Origin: Actinocrispum wychmicini | GTDB lineage: Bacteria; Actinomycetota; Actinomycetes; Mycobacteriales; Pseudonocardiaceae | Assembly: GCF_004345645.1 (NCBI RefSeq) | Contig: NZ_SLWS01000006.1 | Coordinates: forward strand, 682,001-746,000 | DNA: 64,000 nucleotides | Direction of reading: 5' to 3' | Part shown: positions 1 through 7,851 of the stretch, one piece after another | How the letters are laid out: each line of letters opens with the position of its first letter | How positions within the stretch are numbered: position 1 is the first letter of the stretch | The notes under the pieces: generated by a model | Databases searched by the model: none | The model's input: only the letters and a program-made list of their open reading frames with translations | Told to the model about the DNA's origin: nothing | Translations under genes and position numbers: made by a program

Positions 1-1
1 C

Positions 2-1252
2 TGGCTCGGCAACTGGCAGCTTCGGGCCCAGTACGCGGGGATCCGTTGGCAGCACGGCGATCCGGCGTTGCGCGAGCTCGCCGCCAACGAGCACAGAACA
101 GCCGAGAGCGCGCTGACAACGTTCGAAACCCAGTGGCGACACGGCTTTTCGCCGATGCTGCGGCGGCTGGTGGACGCCGACGTCATCGAGTTGCTCGGCG
201 GTCCGGCGACCCACCCGTTCCAGCCGCTGCTGGACCCTCGGGTCCGCGACTTCGCGCTGCGGACAGGCTTGGCGGACACCGAGCTGCGGCTGGGCCGGCG
301 CCCGGCGGGCATCTGGGCGCCGGAATGCGGGTACGCGCCGGGCATGGAGGCCGGTTACGCGGCCGCCGGAGTGCGCAGGTTCATGGTCGACGGCCCGTCC
401 CTGCGGGGCGACACAGCCGCCGCGCGCACTCTCGGCGACTCGGACGTGGTGTGCTTCGGCCGCGACCTCGAAGTCACCTACCGCGTGTGGTCCCCGAAAG
501 CCGGCTACCCGGGCCACGCCGACTACCGGGACTTCCACACGTACGACCACCCGTCCGGCCTGAAGCCGTCCCGGGTCACCGGCAAGCACATCGAGCCCGA
601 CGACAAACTGCCGTACGACCCGGCCCGCGCGGCGGTCGCGGTGCACCACCACGCCAAGGACTTCGTCGACACCGTCGTCCAACGTCTCCAAGGATTGCCG
701 CCGCGGTCACTGGTGGTGGCGGCGTACGACACAGAGCTTTTCGGACACTGGTGGCACGAAGGCCCGCTGTGGCTGGAGGCCGTGCTGCGCGCGCTGCCCG
801 AGGCCGGCGTACGCGTGACGACGTTGCGTGGCGCCCTTGACGCCGGCCATCTCGGCCCGCCGGTGGACCTGCCCGCGTCGTCGTGGGGCTCGGGCAAGGA
901 CTGGCGGTCGTGGGACGGCGAACAGGTGGCGGATCTCGTGGCCGCGGGCGCCGACCTCCAGCGCGACCTGTTGTCCATAGTGGACACATTTGGACCGCTG
1001 CCGGATCCGGCGGCGGACCAACTCGTCCGCGAGGCCCTGCTGGCGTTGTCCAGTGACTGGGCCTTCATGGTCACCAAGGACTCCGCCGCCGACTACGCCC
1101 GCCGCCGGGCCAAGGTGCACGGCGAACGCTTCGGCGAACTGTCCGAACTGCTCCGGCTCGGCCACCATGACCGGGCGGCCCGCAGAGCGAACGAGCTGAG
1201 CGCGGAGGATTACCTGTTCGGCCGGCTGGACGCGCGCGGCCTCAGCGCATGA
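2..1252 (+). CDS. GH57 1,4-alpha-glucan branching enzyme (5' truncated)
   Basis: The gene enters from outside the window: the frame is open from base 2 with no start, and the visible part is about 416 residues. It resembles GH57 branching enzymes (Rv3031/TK1436 type), which cut alpha-1,4-glucan and re-attach the piece as an alpha-1,6 branch. Visible signatures are WAPECGY, whose Glu (visible residue about 108) is the nucleophile in this family, and YDTELFGHWWHEG, whose Asp (about 243) is the acid/base. The C-terminal part carries the helical segment ending in DYLFGRLDARG that is common in this family. In mycobacteria the homologue sits beside the Rv3032 glycosyltransferase and is linked to methylglucose lipopolysaccharide (MGLP) synthesis; here that transferase lies 1.5 kb downstream. 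The end overlaps the convergent SDR gene by 11 bp. Confidence 0.88.
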   Translation, partial: WLGNWQLRAQYAGIRWQHGDPALRELAANEHRTAESALTTFETQWRHGFSPMLRRLVDADVIELLGGPATHPFQPLLDPRVRDFALRTGLADTELRLGRRPAGIWAPECGYAPGMEAGYAAAGVRRFMVDGPSLRGDTAAARTLGDSDVVCFGRDLEVTYRVWSPKAGYPGHADYRDFHTYDHPSGLKPSRVTGKHIEPDDKLPYDPARAAVAVHHHAKDFVDTVVQRLQGLPPRSLVVAAYDTELFGHWWHEGPLWLEAVLRALPEAGVRVTTLRGALDAGHLGPPVDLPASSWGSGKDWRSWDGEQVADLVAAGADLQRDLLSIVDTFGPLPDPAADQLVREALLALSSDWAFMVTKDSAADYARRRAKVHGERFGELSELLRLGHHDRAARRANELSAEDYLFGRLDARGLSA

Positions 1253-1988
1253 CCGTGCCGCCGGCCACGTCCAGCGTCAGGCCCGTCAGCCAGGAACTGT
1301 CGTCCGACGCCAGGAAGACCGTGAGCGCGGCGACGTCCGTGGGTTCGCCGATCCGTCCCAGCGGGTAGGACGCGGCCATTTTCACCTGCATGTCGGCCGG
1401 GATCATCTGCGCGTTGCGTTCGGTACGGATCGCCGCGGGCGCGACGCAGTTCACCCGAATACCGTTCGGCCCGACTTCCTGCGCGACTTTGCGAGTGAGC
1501 AACTCGACGCCCGCCTTGGCCACCGCGTACGGGCCGGGCGAATGGACCGTGGGCTGCCGGGACGCCGTGGACGACATCGTGATGATCGAGCCACGGCCGC
1601 GCTCGATCATGCCGGGCAGGAACTCCTTCAGCGTGAGGAACGTCGCCGTGAGGTTGCCGTCGATCGCCGCCTGCCACTCGGCCAGGTCGACGTCCACGAT
1701 CGGCCGCGGCCGGGTCGGGTTGCCGCCGGCGAACGCGACCACGATGTCCGGCGGTCCCAGTTCGGTCTCGACCCGTTCCCGCAGCGCGGCGACGCCCGCG
1801 ACGCTGGTGACGTCCGCCCGGACGCCGATGGCGTCGTCCACTGTGGCCACCGTCTGAGCGATGGCCTCTTCGTCCCGCCCGACGACGGCGACCCGCGCGC
1901 CGTGCCTGCCCAACGCCGTCGCCGTGGCCGCGCCGATGCCCCGCGAACCGCCGGTGACAACCGCGATCCGGCCGGTCAGATCAACCAT
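1242..1988 (-). CDS. SDR-family oxidoreductase
   Basis: A classical short-chain dehydrogenase/reductase of 248 residues. The Rossmann motif TGGSRGIG lies near residues 12-19, and the catalytic Ser (MSSTASR) and YAVAK Tyr/Lys pair lie in the middle. The usual NNAG motif is altered to AFAGGN. The C-terminal GLTLDVAGG is typical of the FabG-like group, but the substrate cannot be read. The ATG at 1988 was chosen because GGAGG sits about six bases upstream; a TTG four codons earlier is possible but lacks a good ribosome site. It is divergent from a TetR gene 73 bp away, the usual arrangement when the regulator controls the oxidoreductase. Confidence 0.88.
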   Translation of the reverse strand: MVDLTGRIAVVTGGSRGIGAATATALGRHGARVAVVGRDEEAIAQTVATVDDAIGVRADVTSVAGVAALRERVETELGPPDIVVAFAGGNPTRPRPIVDVDLAEWQAAIDGNLTATFLTLKEFLPGMIERGRGSIITMSSTASRQPTVHSPGPYAVAKAGVELLTRKVAQEVGPNGIRVNCVAPAAIRTERNAQMIPADMQVKMAASYPLGRIGEPTDVAALTVFLASDDSSWLTGLTLDVAGGTVMR

Positions 1989-2061
1989 GGTCCCCTCCAA
2001 GGAAATGCGGTAGGATTCTGTTGGACAGACAGTACATCTAATTAAGCCTCGGAGGCAAGCG
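1989..2061. promoter_or_regulatory. Divergent promoter region between SDR and TetR genes
   Basis: This 73-bp divergent spacer must hold both promoters. It contains an imperfect palindrome with CTGT and ACAG half-sites around TGG (about 2018-2028), followed by a second ACAG copy and an AT-rich TACATCTAATTA stretch that could serve as a -10 region for the TetR gene. A short operator for the adjacent TetR protein is a reasonable guess, but the half-sites are too short to be sure. Confidence 0.3.
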
Positions 2062-2670
2062 GTGAGCCCACGCGGTTACCACTCGGACAAGCGGCAGGCG
2101 GCCGCCGAGGAGACCCGTCGCCGGATCCTGGAGACGACCCGGCGGATCATGGCCGGCAAAGGGATCCCGCAGCTCACCATCGACGTGGTCGCGGCACAGG
2201 CGGACGTGTCGCGACAGACCGTGTACAACGCCTTCGGCTCGAAATCCGGTCTGCTGGAGGCGTTGTGCGACTACCTCGGCGAGCGCGGCAAGATCGAACG
2301 GATCGGCCAGGCGTTCACCGCGCCGGACGGAACCACGGCGATCGCCAGGCTGGTGACCGCGTTCTACGAGTTCTGGGCCACCGACCGGACCGTCACCCGA
2401 CGGCTGCGCGGCCTCGCGACCGTGGACAAGGACCTGGACGCGGTGATCAAGGCCCGCACCGCCCGGCAGCGACTCGCGGTGGGCGGCCTGCTGAACCGGT
2501 TCCCGGACCTGGACGCCTCGGGCCGGGAGCGCGAGCACACTGTGGACCTGTTGTGCGCCGTCGCCAGCTTCGAGATGTTCGACATGCTCGCAGGTCAGAC
2601 CGAGTTGGCGGTGGCCGCCGCGATGGCGCTGCTGAGCGAACAAGCACTTGTTAGGGGTACCGGCGAGTAG
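2062..2670 (+). CDS. TetR/AcrR family transcriptional regulator
   Basis: A 202-residue TetR-type repressor. The N-terminal helix-turn-helix runs over roughly residues 15-60 (TIDVVAAQADVSRQTVYNAF, then KSGLLEAL). The remainder is a helical ligand-binding and dimer domain with no recognisable specificity. The GTG start is supported by GGAGG six bases upstream. It is divergent from the SDR gene and is followed after 33 bp by the GT4 gene on the same strand. The likely target is the SDR gene and itself; the ligand is unknown. Confidence 0.88.
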   Translation: MSPRGYHSDKRQAAAEETRRRILETTRRIMAGKGIPQLTIDVVAAQADVSRQTVYNAFGSKSGLLEALCDYLGERGKIERIGQAFTAPDGTTAIARLVTAFYEFWATDRTVTRRLRGLATVDKDLDAVIKARTARQRLAVGGLLNRFPDLDASGREREHTVDLLCAVASFEMFDMLAGQTELAVAAAMALLSEQALVRGTGE

Positions 2671-2703
2671 GGGTGCTTCCGGGGGTGCGAGGATCAAGGT
2701 CTG

Positions 2704-3948
2704 ATGCGTGTGCTGATGCTGTCCTGGGAGTACCCACCGGTGGTGGTCGGCGGGCTGGGCCGGCACGTGCACGCCCTGGCGACCCACCTGCACGAACTGG
2801 GGCACGAAGTCGTCGTCCTGTGCCGCCAGCAGGCTGGCACGGACGCGGCGACACACCCGACCGCGGACGAGGTGGTCGAAGGCGTCCGGGTGATCCGGGT
2901 CGCCGAGGACCCGCCGCACCTGGTGTTCGAGCGGGACCTGGTGGCATGGACCCTGGCCATGGGGCACGCCATGGTCCGCGCCGGGCTGGCGCTGGCCTGG
3001 CGTCCGGACGTGATCCACGCGCACGACTGGCTGGTGACGCATCCCGCCGTCGCGCTGGCCGAGCACTTCGCGCGCCCGTTGGTCGCGACGATCCACGCGA
3101 CCGAGGCCGGCCGGCACAGCGGCTGGCTTTCGCAGCCGCTGAACCAGCAGGTGCACTCGGTCGAGTGGTGGCTGGCCAACCGGGCCGACAGCCTCATCAC
3201 GTGCTCGGCGGCGATGCGGACCGAAGCGGCGTTCCTGTTCGACCTCGATCCCACCGACATCACCGTGATCCACAACGGGATCTCGCAACGCTCGTGGCGG
3301 GTCCCGGCCGCGACCGTCCGGGCGACGCACCGGCAGTACAACCCCGGCGGCGGCCCCATGCTGCTGTTCTTCGGCCGTCTCGAATGGGAGAAGGGCGTCC
3401 AGGACCTGATCGCCGCGCTCCCCCGGATCCGCCGCTCCCATCCCGGCACCCGGCTCGTGGTCGCCGGCAAGGGCATTCACGCGCCGCGCCTGGTGGCGGA
3501 CGCCCGCAAAGCCCGGGTCATGCGGTCGGTCGACTTCGTCGGCCACCTGTCGGACAGCCAGCTCGTCGCCGCGTTGGCCGCCGCGGACGTCGTCGTCCTG
3601 CCGAGCCGGTACGAGCCGTTCGGGATCGTCGCCCTGGAGGCCGCGGCTGCCGGCGCCCCGCTCGTGGCGTCGACCGCGGGCGGACTGGGCGAGGTCGTCA
3701 CGCACGGTGAGACCGGGCTGGCCTTCGCGCCGGGCGACGTCGACGGGCTGGCTGCGGCCGTCCGGGCGGTGCTGGACGATCCGGCGGCGGCCCGGCGGCG
3801 GGCGAAAACGGCCAAAGCACGCCTTTCGACCGATTTCGACTGGGCCCGAATCGCGGCCGCGACGGTCGATGTCCACGCATCTGCCCGAATTCGCGAACGC
3901 GGCCCGCTCGGCCGTCCGAAGATCGCCACCGGAAACGCTTTCAGCTGA
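2704..3948 (+). CDS. GT4 alpha-glucan glycosyltransferase (Rv3032-like glycogen synthase)
   Basis: A 414-residue GT-B fold glycosyltransferase. The N-terminal SWEYPPVVVGGLGRHV is the acceptor-side signature shared with bacterial glycogen synthases and Rv3032. The E(x7)E donor-binding motif EPFGIVALE covers residues 304-312, followed by the ASTAGGLGEVV loop. Known relatives elongate alpha-1,4-glucan from ADP- or UDP-glucose; Rv3032 acts in MGLP and capsular glucan synthesis. The neighbouring GH57 branching enzyme and the acyltransferase at 5.8 kb fit that role. Assignment to MGLP rather than bulk glycogen is an inference. Confidence 0.86.
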   Translation: MRVLMLSWEYPPVVVGGLGRHVHALATHLHELGHEVVVLCRQQAGTDAATHPTADEVVEGVRVIRVAEDPPHLVFERDLVAWTLAMGHAMVRAGLALAWRPDVIHAHDWLVTHPAVALAEHFARPLVATIHATEAGRHSGWLSQPLNQQVHSVEWWLANRADSLITCSAAMRTEAAFLFDLDPTDITVIHNGISQRSWRVPAATVRATHRQYNPGGGPMLLFFGRLEWEKGVQDLIAALPRIRRSHPGTRLVVAGKGIHAPRLVADARKARVMRSVDFVGHLSDSQLVAALAAADVVVLPSRYEPFGIVALEAAAAGAPLVASTAGGLGEVVTHGETGLAFAPGDVDGLAAAVRAVLDDPAAARRRAKTAKARLSTDFDWARIAAATVDVHASARIRERGPLGRPKIATGNAFS

Positions 3949-4056
3949 CGTTCCCCATCCGACGAAGGACGGGAGCGAATACCCCTAAGTAATTGCGGAA
4001 CACCGTCGACCGGGTGCTGAATCAGGTGGTTTTGCCAAACCCGATCGGAGGATGGG

Positions 4057-5694
4057 ATGAGACGAATACTTGTGGCCATCGCCGGGGGTGTGCTGATCAC
4101 CTCGTTCGCCGCGACGCCCGTCGTGGCGGCACCGCAACAGAGCCCGAAGTCCGTCTCCTACAACGAGAAACTCCGCTGCGACGAAGGCAGCCCGCTGTGC
4201 GCGGAACCGGTCGACTCGATCGGCCGGGACGGCTCCTACACCGGACACGACGAGCCGTCCACGGTATTCTATTCGAACAAAACGGGCGCCGGCACCAACG
4301 CGCAATATCAACTCACCATTCCCAAAGACCCCATCATTCCACCAAAACAGGACGGAACCGGCGGAACATTCAACTTCCAGAACCGGATCGCTTTCTGGTT
4401 CGGTATCGCACTGTGTGACAACCAGTCGGCACCCGAGTTCACGCACGCCCCTTGTGTCGCGGGCAGTGACCGGAACATCTCCGACAATCCCGACCCGACC
4501 AAGCCGGACTACGTCGGCCGGCACCCCGGCGGCGCGTTCATGGAGCTGCAGTTCTACCCGCCCGGCTGGGCGCCGTTCCAGAACGGGATCAGCTGCGACG
4601 CCCGGAAGTGGTGCGCGGCCATGGCGATCTTCAGCTTCAACCGGGACATGAACGCCGGCGTCGACAACAACGCCGCGTGTGTCGCCGCGGTCGGCCTCGA
4701 ACCGGCGAACTTCGCGTTCATCACCAAGGACGGCAAGCCGCAGGCCCCGGCGGCGCCGCTGAGCCAGACCACCGCCAGCTTCACCCCGGACCCGGCCCAC
4801 GACCTGTTCATGAACGCCGGCGACCGGATCGCGATCTCCATCCACGACACCCCGGCCGGCCTGGTCACCGCCCTGAACGACCACTCCACCGGCCAGTCCG
4901 GGTTCATGACGGCGAGCGTCGCCAACGGCTTCGCGCAAGTCAACTTCCAGCCGACCGCGACAACCTGCTCGCAGAGCCCGTACGCGTTCCACCCGATGTA
5001 CGCCACGTCCAGCGAACACACCCGCGTTCCCTGGGCCGCGCACTCCTACAACGTGTCCTTCTCCGACGAGATCGGTCACTTCGAGTACTGCGCCAACATC
5101 GCCAACGGCACGTGCACCAGCGACCCCACCGACCCCGGCTCACCGGACGCGGACGACGTGGGCTGCCACACCCCGGCCGAGTCGCTGCGGATCAAGATCG
5201 GCGGCTGCACCGGCTCGGACGCCGACTTCGACGGCCCGTCCTACCTGGCCGACTGGCCGGGCTCGAACCCCAACCCGTTCCTGGACCGGCTGCTGCACCC
5301 GCGTTCGGTCGAGTTCACCAGCCCGACCTTCAACGGCGGCCGGAACTACGACAGGGTCGCCTTCGAGGCGGACATGCCGCGCATCGAAGCCGCGGACTTC
5401 GGCGGCAAGTGCGACCGGACGACCGGCACGAACTGCGTGAACCCACCCCCGGGCGCGGCCTTCTACCCGCTGTTCAGCATCCGTGACAACAACGACCTCC
5501 AGGGTGGCGGGAACGACGGCTGCGTCTGGCAGCTCGGCGGCACCCACATCCCCGGCACCACCAACACCTTCGGCGGCACGACCACCGCGGAGTTCGGCCC
5601 ACTGCTGTTCCTCGACTACCCGGCAGCGGGCTTCAAACCGAACCACATCACCAACGACTTCCGCCGCGTGATCCCGAACCCCTGCCGCCGCTAG
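4057..5694 (+). CDS. Secreted Cys-containing protein of unknown function
   Basis: A 545-residue protein beginning with a clear Sec signal peptide (MRRILVAIAGGVLITSFAAT, cleavage near PVVAA|PQQ). The mature chain has many Asn, Gly, Pro and Asp residues and numerous cysteines spread through its length (for example around LRCDEGSPLC, ISCDARKWC, CANIANGTC and VGCHTPAESLRIKIGGC), which suggests several disulfides outside the cell. No membrane segment follows the signal, and no catalytic motif was recognised. The ATG has GGAGG about eight bases upstream. It is transcribed alone and ends before a strong inverted repeat. Function is not assigned; it could be a secreted binding protein or enzyme of an uncharacterised family. 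Confidence 0.8.
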   Translation: MRRILVAIAGGVLITSFAATPVVAAPQQSPKSVSYNEKLRCDEGSPLCAEPVDSIGRDGSYTGHDEPSTVFYSNKTGAGTNAQYQLTIPKDPIIPPKQDGTGGTFNFQNRIAFWFGIALCDNQSAPEFTHAPCVAGSDRNISDNPDPTKPDYVGRHPGGAFMELQFYPPGWAPFQNGISCDARKWCAAMAIFSFNRDMNAGVDNNAACVAAVGLEPANFAFITKDGKPQAPAAPLSQTTASFTPDPAHDLFMNAGDRIAISIHDTPAGLVTALNDHSTGQSGFMTASVANGFAQVNFQPTATTCSQSPYAFHPMYATSSEHTRVPWAAHSYNVSFSDEIGHFEYCANIANGTCTSDPTDPGSPDADDVGCHTPAESLRIKIGGCTGSDADFDGPSYLADWPGSNPNPFLDRLLHPRSVEFTSPTFNGGRNYDRVAFEADMPRIEAADFGGKCDRTTGTNCVNPPPGAAFYPLFSIRDNNDLQGGGNDGCVWQLGGTHIPGTTNTFGGTTTAEFGPLLFLDYPAAGFKPNHITNDFRRVIPNPCRR

Positions 5695-5709
5695 CCCCCG
5701 GAGGTAGGT

Positions 5710-5756
5710 AGGTCTTCAAGACCCCCATCCACAGGGTTGGCGGGTCTTGAAGACCT
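5710..5756. terminator. Bidirectional hairpin terminator
   Basis: Two perfect 15-bp arms (5710-5724 and 5742-5756) flank a 17-nt loop whose ends can pair further. Each arm is itself nearly palindromic (GGTCTT C AAGACC), so cruciform or nested structures are possible. It lies between the ends of two convergent genes (stop at 5694, stop at 5772), the expected place for a shared terminator. There is no long T tract on either side. Confidence 0.75.
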
Positions 5757-5771
5757 CACAACCCGGCTGGG

Positions 5772-6527
5772 TCAGGACTCGTTGAGGATCTTCTTCACCG
5801 CTGCCCTGGCCTTGCGGTCCATGTCCGCGATCGCGGCACGGCGCTCGGCCTTGGCCTCGTAGTCGGCGAGCCGGTCCCGCACCACGCGGGCCGGCGAGCC
5901 GACCGCGATCGCGTAGTCCGGGATGTCGCCGCGGACCACTGAGTGGGCGCCGAGCACGCAGCCGCGGCCGATGCGGGTGCCGCGCAGCACGGACACCTTG
6001 GTGCCGATCCACGTGTCCGGTCCGATCCGGACCGGTGCCTTCACGATGCCCTGGTCCTTGATGGGCACGTGGATGTCCTCGGTGACGTGGTCGAAGTCGC
6101 AGATGTACACCCAGTCGGCGACCAGCGAGGCGTCGCCGAACTCGATGTCCAGGTAGCAGTTCACCACGTTCATCCGGCCGAACACGGCCTTGTCGCCGAT
6201 CCGCAGCGAGCCCTCGTGGCAGCGGATGGCGTTGCCGTCGCCGATGTGCACCCAGCGGCCGATCTCCAGCCGGCCGAAGCCGGGCCGGCAGTGGATCTCC
6301 ACGTTCTTGCCGAGGAAGACCATGCCACGCAGGACGATGTGCGGGTGGGCCAGCCGGAACCTCAGCAGCCGCCAGTACCGGACCAGGTACCAGGGCGTGT
6401 ACGCGCGGTTGCGCAGCACCCACCGCAGCGAGTCCACGGTCAGGAAGCGGGCCTGGTTGGGGTCCTTGCGGGCGCGCCACCAGCCGCGCGCCCGAGCCGC
6501 CACCGGCGAGCCCCACATCGAAGTCAT
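5772..6527 (-). CDS. Hexapeptide-repeat acyltransferase (Rv3034c-like)
   Basis: A 251-residue left-handed beta-helix acyltransferase. Isoleucine-patch repeats run through the middle (LRIGDKAVFGR, VRIGPDTWIGTKVSVLRG, TRIGRGCVLGAHSVVRG) and end with the family's AVGSPARVVRDR cap; a charged helical tail follows. It resembles the Rv3034c/WbbJ type that transfers acetyl or another acyl group to sugars. With the GH57 and GT4 genes nearby, O-acylation of a methylglucose-type polysaccharide is plausible but not shown. The ATG at 6527 was chosen; an in-frame ATG at 6518 is equally possible and no clear Shine-Dalgarno is seen for either. Confidence 0.82.
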   Translation of the reverse strand: MTSMWGSPVAARARGWWRARKDPNQARFLTVDSLRWVLRNRAYTPWYLVRYWRLLRFRLAHPHIVLRGMVFLGKNVEIHCRPGFGRLEIGRWVHIGDGNAIRCHEGSLRIGDKAVFGRMNVVNCYLDIEFGDASLVADWVYICDFDHVTEDIHVPIKDQGIVKAPVRIGPDTWIGTKVSVLRGTRIGRGCVLGAHSVVRGDIPDYAIAVGSPARVVRDRLADYEAKAERRAAIADMDRKARAAVKKILNES

Positions 6528-6674
6528 GGACAGACCGTAAAGGATCGCGGCGGCCGGGATTTCGCGCGGCGACGTGTTCTTCCCAGCGGAGCCGCCAGAC
6601 AGCCGCGTCTCTTTTTGTTGGCAGTCGGGTGAGAACAGTTGTGTTAGCCAGCGTTCACTTGGCAACCTGGGCAG

Positions 6675-7355
6675 GTGGACACAGGCCAGGACAGTTTTTG
6701 GGGGCGACTCGGCCCGGCCGAACGCAAGGCGATCGAGTCGCTCGCCACGCGTCGAGGCTACCGGCCGGGTGACTTTCTCTGCCACGAGGGCGACGAGACC
6801 AACCACGTGATCATCGTGCTGTCCGGCAGCGTTCGGGTGCTCAGCCACAGCATCGACGACCGGGCGGTGGTGATCGGCGTGCGCACGCCCGGGGACATCA
6901 TCGGCGAGCAGGCGGCGCTGGACAACCGCCCGCGGTCGGCCACCCTGCAGGCAGTGGACGAGGTCGAAGTGATCACGTTGACCGGCAGCAGGTTCGCGAA
7001 CCTGTGCCAGTCGCACGCGCGGCTGTCGTGGGCGTTGCTCGGGGTGTTCAGCGGGCGGCTGCGGGACATGGGGCGGCAGCGCACCGAGTACGGCGGCGGC
7101 AGCGCAAGCCGGCGGGTCTTCGCCCAGCTCGCGGAAATGGCGGTGCAGTCGCGGTCGGGTCACACCAACGGATCCGGGTCGGCCATCGAGATCCGGCACC
7201 GGTCGACCCAGCAGCAGCTCGCCGCCAACGCGGCCACTTCCCGCGAGTCCTACGCCCGCGCGCTGCGGGACTTGCGCGAGCGTGGCATCATCAGCACCGG
7301 CCGCGGCTGGATCCTCATCCACCGGCCTGACGAATTGCAGCGCCTCGCGCGCTAG
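6675..7355 (+). CDS. Crp/Fnr family transcriptional regulator
   Basis: A 226-residue protein with an N-terminal cyclic-nucleotide-binding beta-roll (LCHEGDETNHVIIVLSGSV, then GDIIGEQAALDNRPRSATLQ), a long dimer helix (residues about 115-140) and a C-terminal winged HTH (STQQQLAANAATSRESYARA). The effector pocket keeps the GE and RSA-type residues of the family, so a nucleotide ligand is possible. The GTG start has only a weak ribosome site. It is divergent from the acyltransferase. A 20-bp palindrome of Crp half-site type lies just past its stop, ahead of the next gene, and is a candidate target. Confidence 0.88.
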   Translation: MDTGQDSFWGRLGPAERKAIESLATRRGYRPGDFLCHEGDETNHVIIVLSGSVRVLSHSIDDRAVVIGVRTPGDIIGEQAALDNRPRSATLQAVDEVEVITLTGSRFANLCQSHARLSWALLGVFSGRLRDMGRQRTEYGGGSASRRVFAQLAEMAVQSRSGHTNGSGSAIEIRHRSTQQQLAANAATSRESYARALRDLRERGIISTGRGWILIHRPDELQRLAR

Positions 7356-7364
7356 ATCGCCGCT

Positions 7365-7384
7365 TCTGTGTCACGTGACACAGA
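7365..7384. promoter_or_regulatory. Candidate Crp-family operator (20-bp perfect palindrome)
   Basis: A perfect 20-bp palindrome whose core is TGTG-N8-CACA, the spacing used by Crp/GlxR-type sites. It lies 10 bp after the crp-like gene and about 58 bp before the start of the small membrane gene. It has no loop or T tract, so it reads as a protein-binding site rather than a terminator. Confidence 0.55.
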
Positions 7385-7442
7385 CTCCGCGCGCCACCGA
7401 GAGTTTCATCATTCGTGACGAAACCCCAAGGAGGCGCCCCAC

Positions 7443-7700
7443 ATGGAACCTTTTGTCACCACACAGGATCCTCGTCGGTGGAATCGCGGCTTCTTCGCGG
7501 CTTGCATCGCCATCCCGTTCACGCTGATGCAGATCTGGGCGGTCACCGTCGTGCTCACCACGGCGAACATGGAAGGCGCCGCCGGGTTCGCGTTCCTGCT
7601 CGCGGTCGGGGGATCGGCCGTCGCCGTGCTGGACGGCTGGCGGTGGGCATGGCGGTTGGGACGCGACTCGGCGGATCAGGCGGCGATCACGGTCAGGTAG
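7443..7700 (+). CDS. Small membrane protein, unknown function
   Basis: An 85-residue protein with two probable membrane helices (about residues 17-40 and 46-65) joined by a short loop, and a basic, Trp-rich end (DGWRWAWRLGRD). The ATG is well supported by AAGGAGG about ten bases upstream. It follows the Crp-type gene after 87 bp that contain the palindromic site, so it may be its regulated target. No family was recognised. Confidence 0.7.
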   Translation: MEPFVTTQDPRRWNRGFFAACIAIPFTLMQIWAVTVVLTTANMEGAAGFAFLLAVGGSAVAVLDGWRWAWRLGRDSADQAAITVR

Positions 7701-7705
7701 ACGCA

Positions 7706-7740
7706 CGGGACTGCCGGCCCGAGGGGGGCCGGCAGTCCCG
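7706..7740. terminator. Bidirectional hairpin terminator
   Basis: Perfect 15-bp GC-rich arms (7706-7720 and 7726-7740) with a 5-nt loop, five bases past the stop of the small membrane gene and before the convergent end of the THUMP-like gene at 7852. No T tract follows, as is common for actinobacterial terminators. Confidence 0.8.
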
Positions 7741-7851
7741 CTACCCCCGGTCAGGAAGAACCTGCGCCGACGCTCGATCAGGCAAGCAGATCTTCGGCAT
7801 TTTGTTGCGACTCACAACATAACGACAGGTTCGGGCGGGAGCTACCGCCGA

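Noticed and set aside
2038..3876. A 612-codon open frame on the minus strand opposite the TetR and glycosyltransferase genes
   Set aside because: It is Arg/Gly/Pro/His-rich with no domain, and the plus strand holds two clear families there; such long antisense frames are a by-product of GC-rich codon use.
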